NCBI RefSeq assembly: GCF_021917145.1
Contig: NW_025813705.1
Span: forward strand, 519,501-583,500
Direction of reading: 5' to 3'
Length of the DNA stretch: 64,000 bases
DNA from: Hypomesus transpacificus
Lineage: Eukaryota; Chordata; Actinopteri; Osmeriformes; Osmeridae
Both the position numbers and the translations under genes were made by a program. Under the pieces are notes generated by a model that saw only the letters and a list, made by a program, of their open reading frames with translations, did no database searches and was not told the origin of the DNA. Below are positions 1-12,930 of this stretch, piece after piece (the first letter of the stretch is position 1; the number at the start of each line of letters is the position of its first letter).

Positions 1-408
1 ATTTGATAAGCAAAATTGCAATGCAAGGCAATGGGCAGGCACTCAGGGAGAGGATGAAAATAGGAGTCATTTATATGCTTGTCAGGCTGGCTGAGATTTA
101 GACTTTTAGACCAAGTTATACATGCATGAAATTAGAGAGAGCGCTAATTATAGAATGATTCCCTCCAAAAATGACTCTGACGTTGGGTAACAATCCACAC
201 CTTGTAGCAGAGTTGGAAAATGTCTGTCCTATCATTTGGACTCTCCATTTAGTCCCCCCATTTGAGATGAGCTATTACTATACATGCTGCGCCACAGATG
301 ATGTATGGACCTTTCTAAAAGCCTGTGGCATTTTTGATAAGCATAGACTTTTGAGGGTTTTAACAAGAAACTTTGATGCATGGCTTGTTTTTCTTTTCCC
401 TTCCCAAG

Positions 409-1698
409 GCTTCTTCTTTGCCCATGTCGATTATAATTGTTGGGGTCGGACCAGCAGAATTTGATGGTAAGAGTGGGAGGCGTGCGTGTGCATACGTGTG
501 CACGGGTGTGTGCACGTGCATTTCCGCTAATCCCTTTCCCTGCGTTTCACCTCTTTTCTTAAGACCCCCCCCTCTCTCTCTCTCTTCCCCAGCCAGCACA
601 CGCAACACCCCCCCCCCTCCTATCACCCTCTTCCAGATTTTGACAGGGGGAAATTCACTTTTTTTCCAATGGAAGTTCTGTTTAGCATGTAGACATGGCT
701 GTTGTCGAAGACATCATTGTTTACTATTTAAACAAGCCCTTGTCAACGTATTCAATGAATTTCCTGCAAAATTAGCCGGTCTGAAAAATAGATAACGCCC
801 CAAAAATCACCGTGCATTAAGACACGAGGTCCCTATTTTGTTGGCTATGTGCTGACTTAGCTCCATCTAATAGTGATAAGCAGATACTTGAAGCTCTACA
901 CTAAGACTGCGTACCTTGCGGTTTGACCTTATCCAGCAGTGCTCTTAAGGCTCTGCTCCATGCTCCACACAAACATCTGTTTATGATATTGAAATGTTAA
1001 TATGGGTTTCTGATTTCAAGTTTGAAGCAAAGTTTTAGCAAGCACCATTCAGAAAGTAGCGGGACGTCAGCAGGTTGATACGTCCGCCCTCTTCAACGAC
1101 AACGCCATGGGGAGAGATTGTGAACAATGTGCTCCTCTCTCCAGAAATGATCGAGCTGGACGGGGATGAAGAGAGGATCTCCTCCCAAGGCAGATTTGCT
1201 GAGAGGGACATTGTTCAGGTACAGAGCTTTCCCTCAACTCATTGAGCCGAACGCTCCCATCGAATGCCGTTTTGGTCAGACAATGGATGGGCTGCGTGCG
1301 TGAACGATTGTCCCCTTCTCCCCTTCTCTCTCACCTATACACTAAATAGGATGTATTGTATGTAAATGATCTGAAACATATCAAATGATTTTCTTGGTTC
1401 AGTATATATATATCTTTCTTTTATCTATTTTCCTATCTTCTCTCTTTTCCTTCCCTCTCCACGTTCTCATCTTCGTCCCTCCCTCCCCCAGTTTGTCCCC
1501 TTCAGAGACTACATAGACCGGCGGGGAAACCACATCCTCAGCATGGCCCGCCTGGCCAAGGAGGTGTTGGCCGAGATCCCTGACCAATTCCTCTCCTACA
1601 TGAGGACCAGGGGGATCAAACCGGGCCCCTCCCCCCCTCCCTACACCCCCATCCCCGCCGTGCACCCTCTCCTCACCCGACGTGTGAGCCGAATCTGA
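409..1698 (+). CDS. Copine (5/8/9 subfamily), last three coding exons
   Basis: This is the 3' end of a copine, a calcium-dependent phospholipid-binding protein with two C2 domains and a C-terminal vWA-like domain. Only the end of the vWA-like domain and the tail lie in the window. The exons are 409-466, 1145-1218 and 1492-1698, with GT/AG borders and matching phases (GAT G|AA ATG). The first gives [16 protein letters not shown] and the second [13 protein letters not shown] followed by AERDIVQ. The third gives [20 protein letters not shown] and ends in a proline-rich tail before TGA. These are signature copine strings, and the long tail after [11 protein letters not shown] fits copine 5/8/9 better than copine 1-4. 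The N-terminal exons lie left of the window. The exact paralogue is not resolved. Confidence 0.9.
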
Positions 1699-2860
1699 AG
1701 AGGAAAGGCGACGCCCCATCATCGATTGGTCAATCAATAGCAACTCGGTTTTCTTCTTCCAACAACTCTTCAGTTTTGATGGCAGCCTCTGATGACGGAC
1801 ACCAAACTGTCCCAACTCTCATGTTGCACTTCCGCTAAACCATTGTGGGGATGGGGTTCAGACAGGCAAAGTGGACGCAAGGATTTTCTTCCATTTTGGA
1901 CGCTGCCCTTGTGAGGAAGCTCCTCCCTTTAGGGGTCAGAGGTCAGTATGAAGCGACCTGACCCAGAAGGAGCTCACGTAAACAGGAACTGGTTCAGGAG
2001 CAGGGTCCGGACAACATCTGGTCCAATCTGTGGAGAACCTTCTCAAGAACTGTCCTCTTTCAACTTCTTCTTCCTTTCCACTCCACGTCCCTCCTACAAA
2101 CGGTGTCTCTCGATGTTTACAAAGGATGGTAAAGGTTGATGAAGGATGATTTTTTTACCCAACAGATTTTTTGTTTTCATGGCTGGCGAGATACTTGTAC
2201 AAAGGAGCCACATCCCTCACCTGTCTTGCTTAGTAAATGGAGCATGAACTAGTGTAGAGAGTAGCATTCGTGTCGTCCTGCACTCAGGGCTGTGTTCTTC
2301 CACTTCCATGTCCCTTTTTATGAGGCTACCATCAACACGTATAATCTTCCCACTCTCCAGTCTCCCTCTCTGTCCGCCTGCCTTGACTCCAAGGGGGACT
2401 TCAAAGTCGGATCTTGTCAAACATAGCAGGGACTCAACCAGCCTTACTCACTGTCAGATACATTCACGTTCGCCATGCTCATAAGGGTTCTGGAATTGTG
2501 GATCTCCATGCCCAGAAGTCAAAAACACACTCTGCATCACATGACCATGTAGTGTTTCTGTTTTGTTTGTTATTTTGAATACCATTAGACACCATGGGAA
2601 ACTTGTTTGTATTTCAGAGGCTCTTTTTTTAGTTCTACCTCTTGACTTTTATGTAAAGTGTTGCCAAACAAAAACTGCAGTATTTACAAGTAGCAAGAGT
2701 TTTTCTTCTGTTATTTTACTGTGCAATGTTAAGACAACTAACAGTTAGCTTCATGTCTGAAAATCATGACTGAAGTGCAGACAGCTCGTTGTAACTTGTT
2801 GAAAATATTTTTCCAAACAGCTATACAATCAAAATTAAATTAACTCCATTGTGTCCATAG
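1699..2860 (+). other. Probable copine 3' UTR
   Basis: This is a non-coding stretch after the copine stop codon, with no splice-supported ORF. An ATTAAA at 2834-2839 is a possible poly(A) signal shortly before the transposon-like repeat that begins at 2910. The end of the UTR is a guess from that hexamer only. Confidence 0.4.
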
Positions 2861-2909
2861 TTACTGGAGAAATACGGTACGTGAGTAACAATGCTTACCT
2901 AAAGTTAGC

Positions 2910-3568
2910 TTAACCCTCTTATTGTCTTAAATAATACTATTACCAACTACTATCTAAATACTAACACCTATTACATTTGGGTCACTATGACCCGGGGTCC
3001 AATTAATCTCATAACTTAACTAAACCTTTGATTACAAATGTGAAATTTGACAAAATGTTACAGCTACAGAAAGGTGTAGAAAACAACCAATTGGTCAGAA
3101 ACAACATCTTTTTGTTAACTCTCTAGTGTTCCCTAAATGTAAAGCTGTGAAAGTATGAATGCCAATGACACTATACAGATATATTTAAATTAAGTCAAGG
3201 AGGTTGTGGTTCTTTAATGCCATGAACACATTTAAACTAACCAATAGAAATGTGTGAATTGGAAAATAGTTTACAAAAAAAGAACTGGTCTCCGTCTAAT
3301 CTCTCATCTTTTGCCTTGTTGATGTTGTTGGACCTCACAGGCACTACTACAGCCCTTATTAGTATCATCTCGGGTCATATTGACCTTAAAACAATACGCA
3401 TTACTTTTTTCTGGCAGCTACACTGAATTTCCTTTTTTTATAACCCAAATGTCCACTTTTGGGGTCATTATAGGAAGCTACTTTGGAGGGCCTGTACTTA
3501 GGTTCATGTTTTCTTAGGTTTGAACATGATTTGGGGTCATTATGATCCCAGGACAATATGAGGGTTCA
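2910..3568. mobile_element. piggyBac-like MITE (659 bp)
   Basis: The left end reads TTAA then CCCTCTTATTGTC. The right end reads GACAATATGAGGG then TTCA. The two ends are inverted copies with two mismatches in 13 bases, and TTAA is the target site used by piggyBac transposons (the right copy has one mutation). The interior holds several GGGTCATTATGACC-like short palindromes, near 2981, 3371, 3464 and 3532. There is no transposase ORF, so it is a non-autonomous element. Confidence 0.6.
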
Positions 3569-4126
3569 GGTTTCTAGTCAACACTCCCATAAAAGCAGTC
3601 TAACTTACTCTTGTATTTCCCAAGGCTATTCTTACATTTGCATAAAAGAATACCTACACAATTAATGCCTCAAACACAACCTGGTAACTGCACTGCCACT
3701 TCTAACAAAATGTCAATACATTTTATATATGCTACTGTAGTTTATTTGCTTGGCTTCACAGTAAATATAAATGACAATGCAATAGCATGACATCAAAGCA
3801 CAAAGCACAGACTCATTTTGAAACTGTTTCATTACGTTATCCCATGTTGTATCTGCCTTGTGAACTCCTGTGGAATATAAAAGCACTACAATTTGGCATT
3901 GTATGCTGCCCGTTATATAACCAAATGTATTTGTTCACCTCCCAACATATTTAAGGCATCATCCTTCTCCTACTTTAAGAAGAACTTTCTTTTTGAAGTC
4001 TGTTCATAATCAGCTTTTAAACTTTTTACCAGTTTATAAATTCCTGATTATCTTAACATCTCTTTAATGTACTGTTGGTACTTTTGTATAATGCTGCTTG
4101 TACCATTTTTTTTTACTAGGGCCTGT

Positions 4127-4230
4127 AATCATATTTAAATCATGAATAACAGGCCTTATAGATGTATTTACATAAGTTAATCATATTTAAATCATGAACA
4201 ACAGGCCTAATTAATGTATTTATTTTCATG
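4127..4230. repeat. Two-copy tandem duplication, 52-bp period
   Basis: The string AATCATATTTAAATCATGAA followed by an ACAGGCCT core occurs at 4127 and again at 4179. The two diverged copies lie head to tail in AT-rich intergenic DNA. No function is suggested. Confidence 0.6.
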
Positions 4231-5850
4231 CCTAAAAAGTTCATGTTTACAGGACATTTAGGTGGACCTTAAAAAAGTGTTACCGTTTGTCTAAATAGTG
4301 TTTACAATGACAGATATTTTCAGTGTAACGATTCAAACATTCTAGCTTAACAATTCATGCAAACTTCCAGGTTGTATGGAGGAATGTTATTATTGGTGAC
4401 TTATTATGACATCTTGATATTTTGAAAATGAATAGTGATTTTATTTTACTCATAGTGGAGGCATTGCTGGTAAATATAGGCTACTATAATTCCCCCTAGA
4501 TGTTTTGCACTGTTAATGTTACCCTATGAGATTGTGGGTGTTGGACTGCACAATGTAGCAATGTTTTTTATTTGTTTGTATGAACTGGTTGCTCTTTTTC
4601 AGGGATAGGATAAGATTGAGCCAGAATAAACTGGATTAGACCAGATAAGACTAGGAAAACCCTTGTATACTGCGGGAACGAGGACTCTGGCTCTAAAACA
4701 GGAGGCAAGACTCCTCATTTATTTACCATGTCAATGTCATCTTGCACCCACACACTCGCATACATACATGTATTTGTGTATGAAATATGCAAGAAACTTT
4801 CAAAACATGGTGAGGGTCCAATGTGTTTCTTATTTTCTCTTTCAAAGGAAGATTAAAGAGGGAACCAATATTATTTACAAATTGTTGTTACCAAATCATT
4901 CATGCATCCATGAATTAACATTCAACTACAAACTCAAGAGAACTTGTGTACATATCTGCGTTTGGATTTTTTGATATGGAAGTATATGAACGCAGTTAAG
5001 GAATGCATGTAATTGCTCTCAGGAGGATGCAATTAAATGTTGTATTAGTGTATTGTTTTAGAGTAAAGAATGAGGCTTTCAAAACTAACTTGTGTGCATA
5101 ACATGCTAAACAATCCACTCAGTATCCCTGAGTCTATTAGTACCTATATGTAGGAGTAGAAAAGTAACTATCTACAAAGCTTCTATACAAAAAAAACAAG
5201 AACAATTGAGGTGTTATGTATATGGCAGGCGGCCACATGCTACTTGTGGACAAACAGCTTTAATTAAGTATGTTTTCTTCACTGCCTCCCACAGACAATG
5301 GTAATGGTGTGCATTCATGTCACTTTGCCAAGACAGAAAACTTGTTGAGCATGATGTTTGATCCCTGTGACTGCATCACAGCGCCTTGTAAAGTTCACGT
5401 TATCTCACACATTATGACATGAACGTTGTTTACCTAAGATGGTTACCCAGTGATTCTATCGAATGCTTGTGACGATATCCTATTCTATCCTATTTTTATA
5501 GCATGCATCATGTTTGCATGTGTGAATTCTAAACAGAGGTGCACCAGTACTTGTACATGACGTTTATGTTTTTCAGACTACTATGGAAAAATATTGCCTT
5601 AAAATCTCACTGAACTTTTGGAATTGTGCAATGCCTTCAGATATTTAATGACTGATTCTCATTATGTGTCAGTACAAGTGTTTTTGTATAATCATTCACA
5701 GCCACTGTCCTTCATGCGTTGTTCATCTCAGATGCAGAAATAGTGTGAATAGGTGACGGTGGGGTCTGAACAGTAAAGTCTGTGTTGTTTTGTCAACAGG
5801 CAGAATCTAAAGAAACCCAAATCCAACTCAACAAAGGCCGGTACCATAAA

Positions 5851-5955
5851 TCCACTTGATAGAATTTTGTTATCCAAAGATAAATACAGGGGGCATTTGA
5901 ACTTGTGACCTCTTGATCTGCAGTATAATGCTCTACCACAACTAAACCCATCTCC
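5851..5955 (-). mobile_element. tRNA-derived SINE fragment
   Basis: Read on the minus strand, this begins with a tRNA-like head containing GTGGTAGAGCATTATACTGC and a B-box-like GGTCACAAGTTCAAATGCC. It ends with TTTGGATAACAAAATTCTAT, a relative of the GGATAAGAGCGTCTGCTAAA tail found elsewhere in this window. Confidence 0.55.
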
Positions 5956-6150
5956 TATAGCTTGAACCATTCCTATGTAGTCATATAATCAAAGCCACTT
6001 TTTTTACTGTTATTACAGTCTTATTATGTAATAACCTTTTATCATTATTGCAGTAGTTTGATCATTCTAAGGAATACATTTAAACTATCAAAATATTTGT
6101 ATTAAAATGTTCTGTATTCACGTATACAAAATACAGTATGAAAATAAAGG

Positions 6151-6256
6151 GGTGTGTATAATTCAGTTGTAGATCATTTGCCTGCAGAGCAAAATGGCTC
6201 AGGTTCAAATCCCCCATGTATGTTATTTGGATAAAATCATCTGCTAAGTGAATACT
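6151..6256 (+). mobile_element. tRNA-derived SINE fragment
   Basis: The plus strand shows a tRNA-like head (AGTTGTAGATCATTTGCC, then a B-box-like CAGGTTCAAATCCCCC). The tail is TTTGGATAAAATCATCTGCTAAGTG. It looks like the same family as the inverted copy about 200 bp upstream. Confidence 0.55.
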
Positions 6257-8397
6257 GCCAAATCATAATTAATTATTATCCAAATCTACTTTGGAGAAGT
6301 GAAATCAATGTCTGCAATAACAATTGAACTATACTTCACACCTTTCAATGAAAGCAACCCACAACATAGCTTTTACTGTTCTAGGTTGAGGGATAACCTA
6401 CAGCAAATTGATATTTAAATGACTGTTTCTTTATTCGGTATAATAATTTTCAATAAAAAATGCATATCAAACACATATTTCATGCATGTATTAACACTAA
6501 CACTCTTATTTTTAGGTATTACAATGACATTAACTGTTTCAACCCCAACTGCCACACCACAGGATGAGGGTGCCCTGCGTTTTCTTTTGTTTTTCCCTAA
6601 AGGCACCTAACAACCAGTTGACATTCTTGGCAAGTGGTTTGACAGAGTGTGTGGGGGCTGTTTTGTAACAAGTGACAGTGCGCTAATTGTGTCCATGGTA
6701 CTTTTTTCTTCTTCTGACTTTAGGCAAACACTTGTGTTGTCCAAGATTTTAATTGGATCTTTAAATTGAAGTTATATTTATCCCCATACATAGATTAAAG
6801 TGATTTATTTATTTACCTACACTTTTACCGATCCAAACAATTAACTCCATTGACGTAACTGACTGTAATAACTGACTATATCATAACTGACTGTAATAGC
6901 TCACTGTCATAATTGACTACTTCATAATATGTGAGAGCCCAGCAAATAATTGTGACCTTTCAATACTTTATACATGCAATGATGAATCCCTCCCCCCCAT
7001 CCCCTCAAATAATAATCACGTGACTTGTTTGAGCTAACACACAGACGCACACACTCAAACTTTTACCCTGCTTATTAACTGGCATTAGGTGTTTGAGACA
7101 AATGAACAGAAAGGGGAATTCAATATGAAAGCACTCAACTCTAGTTTGGCATTAGGCACAGAAAGCCCAACAGAATGAGAGATTCAAAAGCAATAAAGAA
7201 GATGTTAAAAACCTCGGCAGCAAAGGAACCCAATTTAACAGGCATCAATATGAGCAGGGGCATCAGAGATGCTGTTGTGAATGCTTCTCCTGCCTTGTGA
7301 ATACCCACGTATACCCAAGTTCCACATCAACCTGCAAGTTAGTAGCAGATGAAAAACGACCCCATGCAGATATAGAAAGCTATTAACACAACGCTTGACT
7401 CTGTGACATTTTGGAAGTGCCTTTCCCCAACTTTTTCCCCAACTGCACTGCATAAGGATTTGAAAACCCCTAATGGTGTTTGCTGCCTACATCAATATAG
7501 AACTGCAAGGAGAAACACATTGCAGGCAGATCATAATCTATATATGAGCAAGAAACATTCCCCCCCTGCTATTCTTTGAAGGGGAGTGATGCGTGGATGC
7601 CAAATATAGAAATTCTATTTTTGTGCTCTTTCTATTCTTAGACCAGGCAAACCATTCTGGCACATTAAAGTCTTTTTTTAGACTTTGTTACATAATAAAC
7701 ATATAAATGGTGCACGATAGAAGCATTTGCTTCCTTATACTGAAGGAAAGAGAATATTTAGCCACACAATAATGTGGCTCCAAAAAAGACAAAACAGGAA
7801 ACCTGTATGGGAACTGTTATCTTTGTGGTAAATTTTGCAATTCGCATTTCTTTCTTTATAAAGTCCTTTTAAAATATTCATCAAGCCAAATTTTGTAGCA
7901 GAATGGGTTGGGGGGGGGGGGGAATAGCCTAAGGGATTGTGTGAAGTGGTTTACAATGCCTAATTTGGTCAGTTGAGTGGGAGGAAATGATTTGATGTGG
8001 GAGGCATGTCATCTTGTTTGTGCATTAAAGCAATAAAACTCATCAAGGAAAAAATAAGAAGCATTTTGCCATAATACACACAAAAGCTGGCGCAGTTGGT
8101 TTCACAGCCCTGATCAACTTCTGTGAAAGAATTGATCAAGTGCTCAAAGAAAGAAGGGTCCTCCTCACACTACCATCATGCACTGCTTCTCCCTTCATGC
8201 TCTGCAATGGTGGGATGACCTCCCTGTTCACATATCCATCCCTAACGGTCCTTTCATGGTCTCCTCTTAACCTAGAATAATCTCTCTCCTGCCGCCCTAG
8301 GCTAATGGCACCAAAAGCTGCCGTTCATTCCTTCTTGTGATACCTGTAATTGTGTCCCTTGTCTTTATATTGTATTTGAGATCCTGTTGATAGGTAG

Positions 8398-8502
8398 GGA
8401 GACAGAGAGGGGATGACATGCAGTCAGAATCTAACTGGGACCTCTGCGGTAAGGCCTCAGCTCATGTGGTACTCTGCCTAGTGAGCTACTGGGGTGCCTA
8501 TC
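8398..8502 (-). mobile_element. tRNA-derived SINE fragment (antisense)
   Basis: Reverse-complemented, it starts GGCACCCCAGTAGCTCACTA. It then continues through GGCAGAGTACCACATG to a CATGTCATCCCCTCTC tail. This arrangement of a tRNA-like head plus CATGTCATYCCCTCTC is typical of fish tRNA SINEs as I remember them. Confidence 0.5.
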
Positions 8503-9792
8503 TCAAGTCATTGAGATGCTATTGTTGCACTGTGGTACTCGTTTTCGGTTGACTGTACCTGTAAATACAGACTGTTACTTGACTCAGACTATTGAAATAC
8601 TATTAAAACTCGACACTTCTGATCCTCAATCGTCTGCCGTGCTTTCTATTTGCACTATTTTATGTTGTTGGATAAAAGTTGATTGGGATCAAAGCATCTG
8701 CTACAGCTAGATGTATAAAATGTGAATGGAACGTGACAGAGACACCTCATCTTTGTAGTTGTATGTCTGCAAATTCGAAATGAAGACATTGATTTTGTTG
8801 ATGGTTTCTTATGTATGTGTAGGTTTTGTGCAGTAGGAAATGAACAAGTGAGTAATGAATGTTAAATTGTTCATTTACTGTTGGGACCTTAAAATATTGA
8901 AAGAGAGAGCTCATCCATAAAATGCAGTGGGTTTATTTATAGAGGGACAGATCAAGCCATGTGGAACGAGCTACTACAGGGTGCATAGTTCAGATAGCTT
9001 TTAGAGGAAAATAACGGGAGAAAAGAGAAAGACCCCCCCCCCCCTCCCGCACCAAACCCACATTTGCATGTAAGGCCACTTTGGTGGATGGGACATTAAA
9101 CTTTTAGAGAATGCAGCAGGACTGCAATAAATAATTTCCACTTTGAAAAGTGGAAGGTCCATGCTTAACTCCCACATCTCCAGCCAAGGTCCCTGCACTG
9201 TTAAAATACTGCTTCGTGTCAGATGCAACTGTTTTGGATGACATATGAAGAAGTGACATCTTAAAACCCTCCTTATATTATTACTAAAGTAAAAGAGGAA
9301 ATATTGCATGTGGCATGAAAGAAGGCACAGACCCACAAGGTAGATCTATCCATTAGGTTTTGCATGATGGACATGAATATCTCGCCATAAAAGGGAAACA
9401 CTCAATGTACATAAATAAAATATGATTGGGCCAATGAAGACTTAAACCATAAAGAGGTTAATCCTTTAGCAGTTGACATGGAGAAGAGAAGCACAAATGG
9501 TTATCATACTTTGAACATAGTTTCCTACTGGCCTCAAACAATTGGTATTCTAGTTGTAAACGGTGTACTTTTAACTGAACTGGAACTTGAATAACGGTAT
9601 GTAATACAATTACACAGTTTTCTTGGCAGTAACTTTGTCTAGAATGAGTAATTTTCCGTGGGTTACTTCTAACTGAGGGCATTCAAACTGTCAATTAGCT
9701 ACCTATTCTAAGGTAGATTACTTCACCAGAAACGTTTATGTTGAAAACGTTTTAAGAATGTTTGGCTTTCCCTCAAAATTGTTGATTTTTGA

Positions 9793-9866
9793 CATTTATA
9801 GCGCTCTGGATAAGAGCGTCTGCCAAATGACTAAAATGTAATGTAAAAAATGTAAATGTAAATGTA
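9793..9866 (+). mobile_element. SINE 3' tail fragment
   Basis: It contains GCTCTGGATAAGAGCGTCTG and CCAAATGACTAAAATGTAA, then an ATGTAA repeat tail. This matches the 3' part of the full SINE at 60601-60790. The tRNA-like head is missing. Confidence 0.6.
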
Positions 9867-10939
9867 TAGCGAAAATGACAACTAGCATGTCTTGTATGAC
9901 TAATGATCATTTTCACATAAAATAAAAGTAAAAGTGAATTCACTTCATTGTGTTATACTGCCACCTATTGATGGCTGTGTAGAGGGTAGTAAAAATCTCC
10001 AAAACCATAATGTTTTCAAAGATGAAAATGAAGCAAACACGTATTTTATCATAAAAATGTAGAATGGCCTTTCATGTCAACACAGAAAAAGGCAAACAAA
10101 AATATCTGCATCTAGGCCTTCAATACTTAGTTATCTACAAGGAACAAAATGTGTCCATTACCATAGGATTCCTCTGGTAGGAGGAAACCTATTGTTATTC
10201 TTAGTTATACACTGTCACTTTTAGCTACTGGTTGCACTATCAGTAACATTGCACTACTGCACCTCACTGTACCTCCACCAGGCTCCTGTTTGGTCATTGA
10301 CTTAGTCACTGATCTGCAAATTTGCACTATTGTACTGTACTCCACTTAGGTTAGAATAGGTTACAGGGTTGAAACAGGTTTTTTGTGCAATATTACACTG
10401 TTTTGACGTTAGCCTCAGACGCTCACTGGCAGTGTGCACAATGTTGTATTTCACTCCATTCTACACCAGATAGCCTACGTCAGGGAGGACTGCCTAATGT
10501 AGATACGAGCCTGATGAAGATAGCCAGCTTCTCGGATTTATTTAACCTAGCCTGTTTCATTCGTCATTTGCCTGAGAAAGCAACGGACCCTCCGTTAGCC
10601 AGGCTAGTTTTATCCGATCACTTGGTCAGGCTATTTAAGGGTATCCGGGGTCAAGTGACTTTTGTGCATAGACAAGTGAAACGTAAATGTATTTGTCCAA
10701 ATACCAAGAGGGTCAAAAGGTTAATATCAAGCCCTGCAATCCAGTGGCCAGAGATATATGATGAACTGATCAACACTCCAAGTGTAATAGACCGGGGAGA
10801 AGTTCGTCTTTTGCAACCGACATGCGCAGGGTGATAATTGGTTTATTCCAAAATTATCTAAATTAATTCACTGACTGAGATTTTACGGGGTCACATTATA
10901 CAGGGGCACGCGATCGCCCATGACTGACTGTCACAATAT

Positions 10940-11429
10940 GGTCTATATCCGTGTTTCTCAACTGGTTGGTGCCGACCCAAAAGCTGGTCTCTAGTTGGTC
11001 TGGAAAGGGTCGGGGATGGGTGCTTCGGCTTCGTCAGTCTAACTTTTATTTTGTATAAGTTACCGAACATCTGATGGTGCGCTTTTATTTTGAAGGTGCG
11101 TAGGCTCAAACTTTGAACAAGAATACAATGGGTGTGTTCGACTTCATGCAGCGCCGGCGGCACCGAACATATACAAATGGCGCCGACAGTCGGCTGCAGC
11201 CGGCTGCCTTGAAGCTGATAATGCCATTGGCTGCTTCAAGTCAGCCGGGCTGCAGGCGGCTGCAGGCGACGCCGGCACTGTATAAAGTCGAAGACACCTA
11301 TTGTGAATTAGAGCATGCATTGTTTTGTGAAATAAATTATAATGGTTCGAAAATTACTTTTGGGTCGTGACTTAATGACCAAGAACAAATGCGGGTCCTG
11401 TTAGACCATTTGAGAACCAATGGTCTATA
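10940..11429. mobile_element. hAT-like MITE with 8-bp target duplication
   Basis: The 8-bp direct repeat GGTCTATA occurs at 10940-10947 and 11422-11429, and the element lies between them (10948-11421). Its ends are inverted relatives: left TCCGTGTTTCTCAACTGG, right (reverse complement) ATTGGTTCTCAAATGG. An 8-bp duplication with a GTTCTCAA-type end is the hallmark of the hAT superfamily. The interior has GGTCGTGAC-type segments and no transposase. A second palindromic element is nested inside. Confidence 0.7.
11126..11303. mobile_element. Nested palindromic MITE
   Basis: The left end is CAATGGGTGTGTTCGACTTC and the right end, reverse-complemented, is CAATAGGTGTCTTCGACTTT. Both continue into a CGCCGGC-rich stem. 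The 178-bp element is a near-complete inverted repeat and sits wholly within the hAT-like MITE, so it inserted later. The superfamily is not assigned. Confidence 0.6.
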
Positions 11430-11589
11430 CCTATGAGGTCTATATATACCCTAGCGTTTGATACAAAGCGCTCTGATGTTTGATTTAATTTCAACAAATT
11501 CATACAATTGATTTTAGTAGGCCCGACTTAAAAATATTACTGTATTGTGATGATTTTGATTCGCTACGGAAGTCATAGCAACAAATTAC

Positions 11590-11780
11590 GTGACAATCGG
11601 TTGTGACGTGGGTGTGACGCGGTGCAGATAGACGAGACTGATTTTAGGTCTTCTAAACTGGCCGCACCGGACAGTTGTCTTCTGTTACAGATTAACGACT
11701 AAACTCGATTCAATAATAACAAGTTTTTGTTTTTCGTCTTTGGAAACCAAACAGTAGAAAACTGGGGTTGTTTTGTTAAG
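11590..11780 (+). promoter_or_regulatory. eif4g2: eif4g2 promoter and non-coding exon 1
   Basis: This stretch carries TGACGTGG and TGTGACGCGG motifs of CRE/ATF type and precedes a consensus donor, GTTAAG|GTAAGA, at 11780/11781. That is a likely first, untranslated exon. If it is spliced to the acceptor at 12861, the frame leading to the GTG start is closed by TAA at 11700-11702 and contains no ATG. The transcription start is not determined. Confidence 0.5.
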
Positions 11781-12930
11781 GTAAGATCATTACCTCCAAA
11801 ATCTTACCGGTTTCTCCAAAATGGCTACGAACAACGTCTTCCTTAATGCTAGTAGTACTAGCAAACCGATGGCATGCTAGACTAGTGCTAGCTAGGCTAG
11901 CTACCACGCAAGCTAACTATCTCCACTCTTTGCTAGCTAATCTACCTATTGTAGAAAAATGGCGTCATGATCGTGTTTTAAGTTTGCTTAGCATGTATGA
12001 TGTCTTTGTTCGTAATACATATAGCTATATTTTGCTTTTGAAATCACTTTAATGATTGTAACTACAATAGTCTAAAGAGCTACTGTAGCCACTGCTAGAT
12101 TCCCTTACGAGAAACCTGAACAACCACAACTATCGAGGCTGCTGGTAGCTTTGTAGCTTAGTTAGCTAACTAGCAAGTAGATATACCAAAGCTAAAGCTA
12201 ACGTGGTAAACTAAAATGCCAATTTGTAGTCGAGACACTTCGGTTAATAGTAGCCTGGTAGTTGTTTATAGTAAAAGTATTGTACGTAAAAAATAAAACG
12301 ACAGTTATATTAGTGATGTATACCACCAGACTAGTCTTATTAAATAAAAAACTACGGCAACTAGGTTAATCAATGCGCCACCAACCCATTCCCTATAAAC
12401 TACGGGGAATACACGCATTTAGGCTAGAGCGAGCTCGCTAACAAAGTTGGTTTTACTCCGACAAACCTAGCCCGTGCAAAGGCTAATGCTGGCCAATAAA
12501 AAAATCCGTGACTAATACTTTATTTGTGACTATTTTGGTTAAGTTAACTTTAGGTAACTGGTTGATGCGTTTGTTTCCTATTTTGTCGTGCTAAGGAAAT
12601 TAGCTATGTTAGCTGTGCTAGGCTAGCTCATTCCACCTAAAATTCATTGTTAGCCTGTCTGACAAGATTATAATTATATTAAAACCATGTGAGTTGACAA
12701 TATAACGCTTATTGAAGTCGTGCTAGCAGCCTAATTGTCTGTAAATCATTCTAATTACCTTAATAAAGACTGAGAATTGGCATAGTCATTGTCACGTTCA
12801 TTTGCTACATATACTATCACATCTACTGCTAACCAAGTGTTTTTTTGTTTTTTTGCTACAGCACCGTTTTCCCCCACCCCTCCCTATTATCATTATTCCT
12901 TTGAAGATTCTTCGTTGTCAAGCCGCCAAA

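Larger units (their letters stand above)
2861..11600. other. Gene-free AT-rich intergenic region
   Basis: This region lies between the copine 3' end and the eif4g2 promoter. Apart from the repeats listed separately (MITEs, SINE copies, a short tandem duplication) I see no exon with splice sites and no ORF resembling a protein. Poly-G (around 7908-7921) and poly-C (around 9032-9042) tracts are present. Confidence 0.6.
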
